Source: Gracilariopsis chorda
Lineage: Eukaryota; Rhodophyta; Florideophyceae; Gracilariales; Gracilariaceae
DNA length: 28,419 nt
NCBI GenBank assembly: GCA_003194525.1
Contig: NBIV01000548.1
Coordinates: forward strand, 1-28,419
Direction of reading: 5' to 3'
A model generated the notes under the pieces. The model was given only the letters and a program-made list of their open reading frames with translations, did no database searches and was not told the DNA's origin. Positions 17,901 through 26,088 of the stretch are shown here, piece after piece. Within the stretch, counting starts at the first letter, position 1, and every line of letters begins with the position of its first letter. The translations under genes and the position numbers were made by a program.

Positions 17901-18941
17901 TAAATTCGGTACGTGCACTACTTCACCCAACCGGCACTTGCTCTTACGCCCTTCAACAGCGAGATCGAGGTGGACACTGCCATGACCAAGAGACTCCAGC
18001 TTCGAGTCATTGCCGATACTCACACCGGCAGACTCTCTTTTGCTATAACTGTCAAACATGGACTCGTCATACGTCATATGGGCGGTGGCACCAGAGTCAA
18101 TGATCCAGTCACTGATACTTTCTTCCACAGAACCTGTCGCAATGAGACAAACAAAGTCAGAGTCACTGTCACATCCTCGTTTCTCGTTGCCGAGATCGGT
18201 CTGCACAGCTGGGTTTGCGGCAGCACTCTGCTCTTTGCTAGCTTCGTCACGTTGTCTCTTGAAACAGTTTCTCTGGATATGCCCCTTCTTACCACAGTAG
18301 TAGCACACCATGGACTTCTTTCGTGACTGCGCACCGACCAAAGCCGTGTCACTTCCGGACTCCTCCTTGGCACGATCGTTCATTCGCTGTTCCTCTTGCA
18401 GCAAACGACTCTTCACAAACTCTAAATCGAGTTTACGATCACTAATCGTGGTGTCAATAGCGACAATGAGGTGTTCGAAGCGGTCTGGTAGCCCACATAG
18501 GATTGCCATAGCGATGTCTTCCTCCTCAACCACTACGTCCATGCTCTTCAGATCCGATGCAAGATGACGAACACGATTGATGAAGTGTAACATTTTCTCA
18601 TCATCTCGCATCTTGGCTGTGTAGAAGGCACGTCTTGCATTGATTCGGTTGAGCAGCGTTTTACGCTGGAGCACATCGCAAATGGCTTTCCACATTTCCG
18701 CAGCATTCTCGGTATCCCTCACATGGTCCAAATGCTCATCACTGATGCTGAGACCAATAACAGCCCTGGCCTTGGAGTCTTTCTTCTTCCATGCTGACAA
18801 CTCGTCATCGTCCGTAGGCTTGGTTGATTCAAGATGGTCATCGAGGTCCTTGAGTGCAAGCAGCAACTCAACCTTTTGCTTCCATACATGGAAGTTATCC
18901 TCGCCCAACTTTTCAATCTTGATGCCACGGAATGAATCCAT
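14916..18941 (-). CDS. Ty1/copia gag-pol polyprotein, element C (1341 aa)
   Basis: Full-length intact frame equal in length to that of element A, about 21 substitutions apart. Present in order: Gag, CX2CX4HX4C knuckle (213-226), protease DSG (282-284), integrase HHCC (414-451) and D479, D552, E588, RT with YVDD (1014-1017), RNase H. It keeps W in TWELVP at 846, which A has lost. Changes specific to C include P581L just before the QNGxAER motif carrying E588, and G1184D within the RNase H DWAGD motif; both are at usually conserved places and might reduce activity. The start is the same ATG as in A, after the GTT-type tract. Gag, protease, integrase and RT would be cut from the precursor by the element's own protease. 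Confidence 0.96.
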   Translation of the reverse strand: MDSFRGIKIEKLGEDNFHVWKQKVELLLALKDLDDHLESTKPTDDDELSAWKKKDSKARAVIGLSISDEHLDHVRDTENAAEMWKAICDVLQRKTLLNRINARRAFYTAKMRDDEKMLHFINRVRHLASDLKSMDVVVEEEDIAMAILCGLPDRFEHLIVAIDTTISDRKLDLEFVKSRLLQEEQRMNDRAKEESGSDTALVGAQSRKKSMVCYYCGKKGHIQRNCFKRQRDEASKEQSAAANPAVQTDLGNEKRGCDSDSDFVCLIATGSVEESISDWIIDSGATAHMTYDESMFDSYSKRESAGVSIGNDSKLESLGHGSVHLDLAVEGRKSKCRLGEVVHVPNLRYHLLSVSAMCDLGARVVFDKTKVCVYKGNTMIAQGRRIKGLYYLCTAIEVPEDMDNALVTDLSLWHARMAHVNVDGIKHMARNGVVSGLNVDLNQSMDVCDSCVVGKSTRAPTPKQGGERALHPLDLVHSDICGPIQVGSLGGSHYFVTFIDDHSRFCFLYMLKTKDEVFHVFVKWLKMVQNQSDRHVKTITARESVLHALRTDNAGEYVSKKFSQELERHGIEHQRTVPYNLHQNGLAERFNRTLMDLVRSMLHHKKLPKSFWAEALNVAVYVRNRVTCKALPSDVTPLEMWSGYEPDLSNLRVFGSRCWYKVVDHKLKKLEQRAVEAIFIGYTTGSNGYKLWDAQKKKVVVSRDVRFDECSGSDQGTDHVDDDDYAEIDISDKPKSNITSTSTTPTDAAQVEPAAPDTPPEEASGSGHDEPTAETEVEPDVPDPQPLRRSTRERRAPTSWWRGTALLTASDDVPSSYSDAVSRPDSKAWTKAMNSEYESLMEHDTWELVPRPADSNVISSKWVFVQKYEAGDNDEPTVRYKARVVARGFLQIEGVDFSETYAPVVKFTSIRMILSIVAVQNYHLHQMDVKTAFLNGDLEETVYMEQPDGFIKPGNEDLVCLLKKAIYGLRQASRQWFAKMYLFLVGWMGLKPNVADECVYTGEVLGALVIIAVYVDDLLIASPSMETMNRVKRELSKRFQMKDLSEARMVLGFEIHRDRSKRQLYLTQSAYTRKVLERFGMLQCKPMDTPMDSGADLTKVEEPLTNIPYRQVIGCLMYLSVGTRPDISFAVSKLAKYVEKPGETHWKAVKRVLRYLNGTRSLGLTYGSTTDTQLYGYVDSDWADDTSNRKSTSGYVFMMCGAPVSWSSRQQEVVALSSAEAEYVSLCSGTKEAIWLRRLWSGIGNASGLHVDESVTLMVEPTTVYVDNQGCIDLARNGVVNKRTKHIDIRFHFTREALRDKAVQLQYCSTEYMVADMLTKALGRVKLARFRGDCGLLPLDL

Positions 18942-20145
18942 GCTTGGTAGATGTCAACAAACAGCACAGGTGCGATGAAAGACCTACGGCACTTAAGAAG
19001 TACAAAAATGGCAACAACGACAACAATAACAACAAAAACAACGACAACAACAACAACAAAACTTCAAATTCGGGCGCACTGACGGGAGAAACTACCTCCG
19101 CTACCCTAGGGTGTCGGACCCCTGGCCCCCGGAGATGCTCCGGGTACAAGACGTCTTCTTCTGTCTTCCCTCTCCTACGTCTAAGGAGAAGTTGCGTCGC
19201 TCTCTACGAGGCTTCCAGAGGATGGTTAATGACCCAAGATATGCCTTCACCAAGTATAACCCTCTCTGGCCTCTTGCAAGAACTTGCGCGACCTCGAAAC
19301 TGAAGCTACTATGGCAGCCAAAGTACGCTGCTAACGCGCAACCACTTAAGGTCACACGCGGCCTGATCCTAAGAAGGAGGTCAGCCTACGCCACGTCGCC
19401 TCCCCGCACAAACGCCCAAGGGTCAGATGCACGGATCAAAAGCTCGTTATGGAATACCTTCGCAACAGCCCAAGAATCCCGACACGCAGTCAGGATCAAA
19501 ACAAATAATTCAATCACCCGCACCAGCGCAGTACGCCACGGCACCCCGTCCACGGATGCACCCGCTGAACTTACCAGGTCTTAACGACCGTCACCGTTAT
19601 CTGTCCAAATGGACCGGTGGGAAGCCGCTCGACAGTACACCCGCTTTGGTTCAAGCCGCCAGGCTCACGTCCCCGGATACCTGGAATCACCCAAAGTAAC
19701 CCGGATCAACCGCTCGTCGCACTGGACACCAGATGATGATTAAGAAACACGAAAAACAAAAAACTGCTGAGCACACGATCACGGAGCCCAGACTTCGAAA
19801 CTAGACCGACTCGACCTCACGGATACGACCCGACAAACGACTCGGGGATCCCAAAACACAAGATAGAGGGAGTGTCACACACAAATTAGATAGCGATCGA
19901 CAACACGGGCAACAACGGAGGCCCAACTCAACAACGATAGGAAGTAAACGTCGAACCACTACCACCACAACGCCCTCAGGGAGGAACGCAAACCAAAGGA
20001 GAATGACCAACACCGACCAACAATGGGATCAAGACACCCGACGCAACGACGAAAGAGGCAACAACAGCGAAACGGATGAACGGCGGTGAGGGAGAGCGGC
20101 GACAGACGAACGATACGGAAAGGGATAGCGGCAGCGGTCAGCGGG
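18942..20145 (-). other. 5' leader of element C
   Basis: About 1.2 kb matching the element A leader, with the GTT-type tract (seen as CAA on +, about 19015-19060) and the hairpin-rich tract (about 19071-19144). The reverse-strand frame open in A is frameshifted here near 19470 by an extra C. No sense gene is visible. Confidence 0.8.
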
Positions 20146-20160
20146 GCTGGGCCCATAACC
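20146..20160 (-). other. Primer-binding site of element C
   Basis: GGTTATGGGCCCAGC on the minus strand follows the 5' LTR directly: a 15 nt match to the anticodon arm of initiator tRNA-Met, identical to element A. Confidence 0.85.
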
Positions 20161-20939
20161 TGTTGAAAGTTGAAAGGAAGTTGAGGGGATGGAAGGGAAG
20201 TTCGCCAGCTCTGGCTTGGATTTACTTGGAGGTCCTTCAGGCACATCTTATATACCACTCTAAACTCGAATTGCGCGGGAACACCAACTACAAGTAAAAC
20301 CTAAACCACTAAGCAGGGACACTCAATACTACCAATCATCATCTAACATGACATAGCCAGCTCAGCACAACCTCAGTACACCAACGCACACCAACGCACC
20401 AATGTTCTGTAATAGTTACGTGCATACACATGACCATGACAAGGCACAAATTCACGACTCCAACACACGCCAGCACATGCCAACACATCACGGTAAGTCA
20501 ACACGTTACGGTAAGTCCGCACGTAACCTGTGGTGTTAGTGCCATGTCATCATGTGGCGATGCACACAACACCCACGTCATCAATATACCCGTGCATGTG
20601 TAAACCTGTTGACAGTGCATGCGCACCTTACCATTGTACCAACCACGGCTGTACCACTTGTACCAGCTGTCAACCACTTCATCAGTATCCCCTGCACACA
20701 ACGTACACTGTGACCACTGTAGTAGCTGGACACGTGGGTGTGTCCAACCGATCCAGTTATGCCATACCACTTGTACGCACCACGTTGCATATGTACATTT
20801 GCAGTAGCCAATCAGAAGCCAGTTTCACGTTGGGTTCGCGCACACGCGCATATGCGCTTTTGCAGAGGTACCCTCTAAAACAGCCCATGCTCCCCGGAAC
20901 ATTTGGTTTTCAGTGACAGCACAGGTACTACTGCCAACA
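20161..20939 (-). repeat. 5' LTR of element C
   Basis: 779 bp LTR followed by the PBS on the minus strand and bounded by GACAG at 20940-20944. Its TATATAAG box is at 20247-20254 (-). Confidence 0.97.
20247..20254 (-). promoter_or_regulatory. TATA box of the element C 5' LTR
   Basis: TATATAAG on the minus strand, 86 nt before the LTR end, the same site as 650-657 in element A. Confidence 0.7.
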
Positions 20940-20944
20940 GACAG
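20940..20944. repeat. Target-site duplication GACAG, right copy (element C)
   Basis: Second copy of the 5 bp duplication; see 14112-14116. Confidence 0.95.
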
Positions 20945-21450
20945 CTGGTACAAGTGGTACAGCCGTGGTTGGTACAATGGTAAGGTGCGCATGCACTGTC
21001 AACAGGTTTACACATGCACGGGTATATTGATGACGTGGGTGTTGTGTGCATCGCCACATGATGACATGGCACTAACACCACAGGTTACGTGCCGACTTAC
21101 CGTGACGTGTTGACTTACCGTGATGTGTTGGCATTTGCTGGCGTGTGTTGGAGTCGTGAATTTGTGCCTTGTCATGGTCATGTGTATGCACGTAACTATT
21201 ACAGAACATTGGTGCGTTGGTGTGCGTTGGTGTACTGAGGTTGTGCTGAGCTGGCTATGTCATGTTAGATGATGATTGGTAGTATTGAGTGTCCCTGCTT
21301 AGTGGTTTAGGTTTTACTTGTAGTTGGTGTTCCCGCGCAATTCGAGTTTAGAGTGGTATATAAGATGTGCCTGAAGGACCTCCAAGTAAATCCAAGCCAG
21401 AGCTGGCGAACTTCCCTTCCATCCCCTCAACTTCCTTTCAACTTTCAACA
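20945..21450 (+). repeat. Solo LTR of family 1, right part
   Basis: Continues the solo LTR begun at 13844 and ends TTTCAACA directly before GTATC. It carries the 18 bp duplication and a TATATAAG box (about 21357-21364). No PBS follows it, which supports solo-LTR status. Confidence 0.93.
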
Positions 21451-21533
21451 GTATCTGCGCGAAAAAAAAAACCAGTCTTCGTAGAATCCAAAGAGATATT
21501 AGTAGAGCGCAACGTCTGCAAAACGTCGACGCT
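21451..21533 (-). other. B1 leader, PBS-proximal part, with GTATC duplication
   Basis: The first five bases (21451-21455) are the right GTATC duplication. The rest matches the B2 leader (about 8199-8275), with one extra A in the A-run. Confidence 0.88.
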
Positions 21534-21547
21534 CTGGGCCCATAACC
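21534..21547 (-). other. Primer-binding site of B1
   Basis: GGTTATGGGCCCAG on the minus strand abuts the 5' LTR of B1; same initiator tRNA-Met anticodon-arm complementarity as in the other elements. Confidence 0.82.
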
Positions 21548-22280
21548 TGTTGCAACGCACGCGGGGTATGAAAACAAAAGGGAAGAAACAACGGGAGGAA
21601 GAAGAAACAAGAAAATAAAACAAGGAAGGTTGTCAGCCTCCGTCGACCAGTTTACTCGACAGCAGGCAAAGCCAATCTACATATACCCTACCACACACAC
21701 TTCACCGTCGTCGCAGCAAGCGACGGCGGTGGTTGCACCATTACACTACACGTTATTCGTGTGTGCAGGTGTACACGAAACGCGCACACAATCTAGAGGG
21801 TCACAATTTCAAATAACTAAATCAATCAATGCGGCAAATCCATTGCCAGTCCCTTGATCTGGAACCAGCTCTAAAAAATCAACAATTACCATCCTTGCAC
21901 TCCAACCCCTCCGCGCAGCCCGCAAACGCACATTGTCCCAAATCACCCAATACAGCTCCCATTCGCATCTTCGGTATGGCAGCACAACCGTCTACTGCGC
22001 GCACACTTGGACCAACCACATTGCTCCACTTGTGCATATCCGCAATCCAGTACCATACACTCCATAACACTTGTACGGTATACAATGCATATAGCATTTT
22101 GCAGTAGCCAATCACATTGCCGTTTCACGTTGGGTTTGAGCAGAGGCGCATATGCGCTTTTGGAGCGAGGTGCTCCAAAAGTGCCCATCGTCCCCTGAAG
22201 GTTTGGTTTTGGACCAAGCTGACACCTTCTGTGGGGGTTGGCCAGGCACTCGACCACTTGTAGAGTTCAACACTCCAACA
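21548..22280 (-). repeat. 5' LTR of element B1 (733 bp)
   Basis: Same length and termini as the LTR at 8290-9022, with about 12 differences, but only about six from the B3 LTR (25356-26088). The adjacent ATATC (22281-22285) is the likely target-site copy on this side; the partner lies beyond the B1/B2 array, outside the window. Confidence 0.94.
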
Positions 22281-22305
22281 ATATCGACGCTCTGGGCCCA
22301 TAACC
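22281..22305 (-). other. PBS and short leader remnant of the family 4 element
   Basis: GGTTATGGGCCCAG (22292-22305, -) follows the family 4 LTR, then AGCGTCGATAT before B1 interrupts. The AGCGTCGA segment also follows the PBS in family 2, linking the two families. Confidence 0.78.
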
Positions 22306-22424
22306 TGATGATCTAAACGATAGTTGGGCTTCGGCGGAAATGAAAAAGGTAAGAAAGAAAGAAAATAAAGAATGAAGGTTGCCAGGCTTGGGGCCGAGTT
22401 TACTTGGTACTGCGACTTCAGAGT

Positions 22425-22432
22425 CTTATATA
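22425..22432 (-). promoter_or_regulatory. TATA box of the family 4 LTR
   Basis: TATATAAG on the minus strand, about 120 nt before the LTR end; same sequence as the family 1 TATA box. Confidence 0.65.
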
Positions 22433-22910
22433 GCACATCTACTTCGCACTTCCACTACAAGAAAACCCTACAGCACTAAGTGGGGACACCCAATACTACC
22501 AATCATAATCAAACATAACACAATAAGGGTTGCACAAACTGATTACAGCTTAGTACAACCAGGCATAACAACATTACAACACATTGCAACCACGCACACC
22601 AAGTGAACCAAGCAGCCAACAACGCACAATAAGTGAACCGCACATGCCAACAATGTGCCAGCATGCTGCAGCACTGTATACACACTTCCTCGCATCATCA
22701 TGACAATGACAAAGCACAAATACACATGCCACCGCATCCATGTACATACCCTAGGTGTGTTGCGTGCATGGCACGTGCTTACTTGCACAAGTGCACACAT
22801 GACACACTTCCATATACCTGTAAACCACATGTAGCCACACATATTCTTCAGTACCATGCCCATTCACCTTATGCCAAGTGGCCAGTTCCGTGCCCAGGAC
22901 CCATAGAATG

Positions 22911-23010
22911 CATAACACTTGTAACCAATACGTTGCATATGAGTATTTGCAGTAGCCAATCATATGCCCGTTTCACGTTGGGTTTGAGAACACACGCATA
23001 TGCGCTTTTG
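22911..23010 (-). promoter_or_regulatory. Conserved U3 module with inverted CCAAT box (family 4)
   Basis: The minus strand carries CAAAAGCGCATATGCG, AACCCAACGTGAAAC, TGATTGGCTACTGCAAA and CATATGCAACGT in the same order as families 1 and 2, about 100-200 nt into the LTR. Confidence 0.6.
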
Positions 23011-23112
23011 TAGAGCAGGTCCCAAGGACAGCCCTCCGTTATATCAAACTTTGGTTCCAAGTGTTGCTTTACGATGTCCCAGGACTACCAGGCACTCGAC
23101 TATGTGCTAACA

Positions 23113-25355
23113 TCAACATCCACATAACCATTCAGCAGCAGGTTCCCACGGTGATAAACAAGTCCATGGTGAGTAGTGCCACGTAAATACCTTAGCACGC
23201 GCTTCACCGCTCGATGACAATACCGAGTTGGTGCTTTCTGAAAGCGTGCTAGGATAAGTACAGGTGCCAATATGTCCAAACGCGTGCGTAATGCCAGGTA
23301 CAGCAGAGACCCGATCATCTGCTGATACAACTGGACTTCAAATTGGGACTTGTCCTCCTCCGCATCAAGCGAGGAAAAGAAGGATTCCACCATTGGGCTT
23401 CGTGCAGGCTTGCTACCTTCCAGTCCAAACCGACGTAACATTCCACTGACATACAACGGCTGTGCTAGTTTCACACCTAACAAATAGCCATTGGAGTCCA
23501 TGTTCCAGCTTAATTCAACACCAAGACACATTCTGACACGAGTCTCAACACGTAGGTCAAACAGTGACTTGAGCTCCTCCACTATGTGGGAACGTTGTTC
23601 AGCAGTTCCCGTAAATATGAGAAGGTCATCTACGTATACCAGGATGTATGCGTAAGTGCTGCCGGCTAGTTTGCGCCTGAAAACACATGGTGCACTGGGT
23701 AGTTCTTCAAAACCTATGCCTGTAATGTCCGTGCTGAACTTCGTATGCCATGCCAGATGAGCCTGCTTAAGCCCGTATATCGCCTTTAGCAGTTTGTAGC
23801 ATTGTGACTTGAGACCAGGAATGCCACGCGGTGACATCACCCACACATCTTCTTTGAGTTCACCATTAAGGAACGCTGTCTTTATGTCAACCTGTGCAAC
23901 AAACATCTGCATACACAACATCAGGTACAGGAACATGCGAACCAAATTGAACGAAACAACTGGTGCATACGTCTCTAAGTAGTCCTGACCATATGTCTGG
24001 TGGTTGCCCCCAGCCACTATTCGAGCTCTAAATCGGTCAACGGAGTAATCTGCGTCAAGTTTCACCTTCAGTATGACATGCGTTGGTAGTGGCTCGGACT
24101 TTGGTGAGTCATCAGGAATCCATGTAGCCTTGTATTCTAAAGATGCCAACTCTTCATCAATGGCATTTAGCCATTGCTCTCTTTTAGTTGGGGTGGCAGA
24201 CAGTGCTTCCTTTAGTGTGGGATCATCACTCGTGGTCACCTCAACGTCAGATTTGGCAGTGCCAGCCATATGCCACCAGCGTTGTGGTGCACGCCTTGTG
24301 CGACGAGGATACCGTGATTGTGACTCAGAGTCAACATTTTCCTGTTCAATGTCACCTCCATCGTCATTTGACTGCTCTTCATCACTCGAACTGTCCTCGG
24401 CAGTATCAAAGTTTACTGTTGCAGGGTCAACCATAATGTCTGTTGGTGCCTCAGGGTGGTCTATTGTACCATTTCTGAGTTTGACATGATGTTTTCAACA
24501 TCATCAACAGAGAATTCATCCGAACTGATGCTATCCATATCGTTCTCAGAATGATAAGTACTATCTGATGTGCTTTCGTCATCCATATAGTTGCCGAGAT
24601 ATGGTGCACCAGGGAACCTAGATTCATCAAAAGTGACATGACGGGACCTTACTATTCGAGGAATATCATCGTCATCAGTAACTAGGACCTCATAAACACC
24701 ATGCTCAAGAGTCTGCAAGTACACTCCCTCAAGTGCACGAGATTCGAACTTGGTGCCCGGGTTCATTTTTAATACATATGCGGCACATCCAAATACTCTG
24801 ACATACTTCAAACAAGCCCTTGTTTCAGTCACTAGCACATACGGTGTTACGCCAGTGGTGGAGTGCGGCACTCTATTGCGAACATAAATAACATGTTTCA
24901 GTGCATATGACCACAAACATTCTGGAAGATTTGCTTGAATGAGCAAAGCTCGGGCAGCTTCACCCATAGTGCGATTGATGCGCTCTGCAATGGCATTATG
25001 TTCTGGGGTATACGGTGGAGAAAACGATACCTCCTGGAGACCATTCTTGGGATTCTCTTGCAAGGCAATGTACTCTTCGGCATTGTCAGAGTGCAGTTTT
25101 CGAATAAGCACATGCTCTCCTCCAAGCTGTTTGAGCTTCTGTCTCACACCCAAGAACACTTGTGCAATCTCAGACCTATGCATCATGAACCCAAGTACTG
25201 CATATCGCGAGTGATCATCGACAAATCCAGATGCATACCGGAATCGATCTGGGAAGGATGGCACTAATGGACCCATAATGTCTGAGTGCACAATGTCCCC
25301 AACGTTGTCAGATCTTTCAAACTTGCCCAGAAATGGCAGTTTATGTGCTTTGCCA
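23113..25355 (-). pseudogene. Family 3 Ty1/copia pol fragment (integrase to RNase H)
   Basis: Truncated at both ends and frameshifted once. The upstream part (25355-24461) holds integrase from GKAHKLPF just after the HHCC region, with HSD, LHSDNAEEY and HNAIAER carrying the acidic triad. A one-base slip near 24460 separates it from the second part (24434-23113). That part has the KARxVxGG-type RT start (here RARIVAGG), VDIKTAFLNGELKEDVWV, an intact ILVYVDDLLIF catalytic box, the LLYLALRTRLDI region and RNase H up to GYVDVD, where the family 4 LTR begins. The nearest relative in the window is family 2, from which it differs clearly. Gag, protease and the HHCC start are missing because B3 inserted at 25355/25356. 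It shows what an RT relative of family 2 looks like without the deletion. Confidence 0.9.
25351..25355. repeat. Putative target-site copy TGCCA next to B3
   Basis: Five bases of family 3 pol adjoining the B3 LTR. The partner copy would be beyond the right window edge, so it is unconfirmed. Confidence 0.4.
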
Positions 25356-26088
25356 TGTTGCAACGCACGCGGGTTATGAAAACAAAAGGGAAGAAACAAC
25401 GGGAGGAAGAAGAAACAAGAAAATAAAACAAGGAAGGTTGTCAGCCTCCGTCGACCAGTTTACTCGACAGCAGGCAAAGCCAATCTACATATACCCTACC
25501 ACACACACTTCACCGTCGTCGCAGCAAGCGACGGCGGTGGTTGCACCATTACACTACACGTTATTCGTGTGTGCAGGTGTACACGAAACGCGCACACAAT
25601 CTAGAGGGTCACAATTTCAAATAACTAAATCAATCAATGCGGCAAATCCATTGCCAGTCCCTTGATCTGGAACCAGCTCTAAAAAATCAACAATTACCAT
25701 CCTTGCACTCCAACCCCTCCGCGCAGCCCGCAAACGCACATTGTCCCAAATCACCCAATACAGCTCCCATTCGCATCTTCGGTATTGCAGCACAACCGTC
25801 TACTGCGCGCACACTTGGACCAACCACATTGCTCCACTTGTGCATATCCGCAATCCAGTACCATACACTCCATAACACTTGTACGGTATACAATGCATAT
25901 ATCATTTTGCAGTAGCCAATCACATTGCCGTTTCACGTTGGGTTTGAGCAGAGGCGCATATGCGCTTTTGGAGCGAGGGGCTCCAAAAGTGCCCATCGTC
26001 CCCTGAAGGTTTGGTTTCGGACCAAGCTGACACCTTCTGTGGGGGTTGGCCAGGCACTCGACCACTTGTAGAGTTCAACACTTCAACA
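25356..26088 (-). repeat. 3' LTR of element B3 (733 bp)
   Basis: Same termini and length as the other family 2 LTRs, closest to the B1 5' LTR (about six differences). PPT GAGGAGGAG is at 26089-26097 (-). Its low-coordinate end abuts family 3 integrase sequence. Confidence 0.95.

Larger units (their letters stand above)
14117..20939 (-). mobile_element. Ty1/copia retrotransposon C (family 1), complete
   Basis: Complete 6823 bp element: 3' LTR 14117-14895, PPT, gag-pol ORF, leader, PBS, 5' LTR 20161-20939, bounded by GACAG duplications. The two 779 bp LTRs differ at only two positions that I could find (near 14218 and 14346), so it appears very recent. All catalytic motifs are present. It is a candidate autonomous copy and could have supplied proteins in trans. 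Confidence 0.97.
9017..22280 (-). mobile_element. Ty1/copia retrotransposon B1 (family 2), interrupted
   Basis: 5' LTR 21548-22280, PBS and leader 21451-21547, then (after removing the solo LTR and C at 13844-21450) leader 13190-13838, gag-pol 13189-9017 and 3' LTR 9022-8290 shared with B2. Without the inserted material it would be about 6.4 kb. Its RT lacks the catalytic box, so it is non-autonomous. Confidence 0.92.
22306..23112 (-). repeat. Family 4 LTR (807 bp)
   Basis: On the minus strand it starts TGTTAGCACATAG, ends ATCATCA and is followed directly by a PBS, so it is a 5' LTR. It has TATATAAG (22425-22432, -) and the U3 module (22911-23010). No PPT precedes it; instead it cuts RNase H codons of the family 3 element, so it most likely belongs to another element inserted there. 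The short stretch GTCGAGTGCCTGG is shared with family 2 LTRs. Small ORFs inside (for example near 22633-23013) are not credible genes. Confidence 0.85.

Noticed and set aside
22633..23013. 126-codon ORF in the family 4 LTR
   Set aside because: Lies across the U3 module on the strand opposite to the element; composition typical of LTR translation.
23113..23118. Family 4 LTR as the 3' LTR of the family 3 pol fragment
   Set aside because: No PPT and no end of RNase H precede it, whereas a PBS follows it; a nested 5' LTR explains this better.
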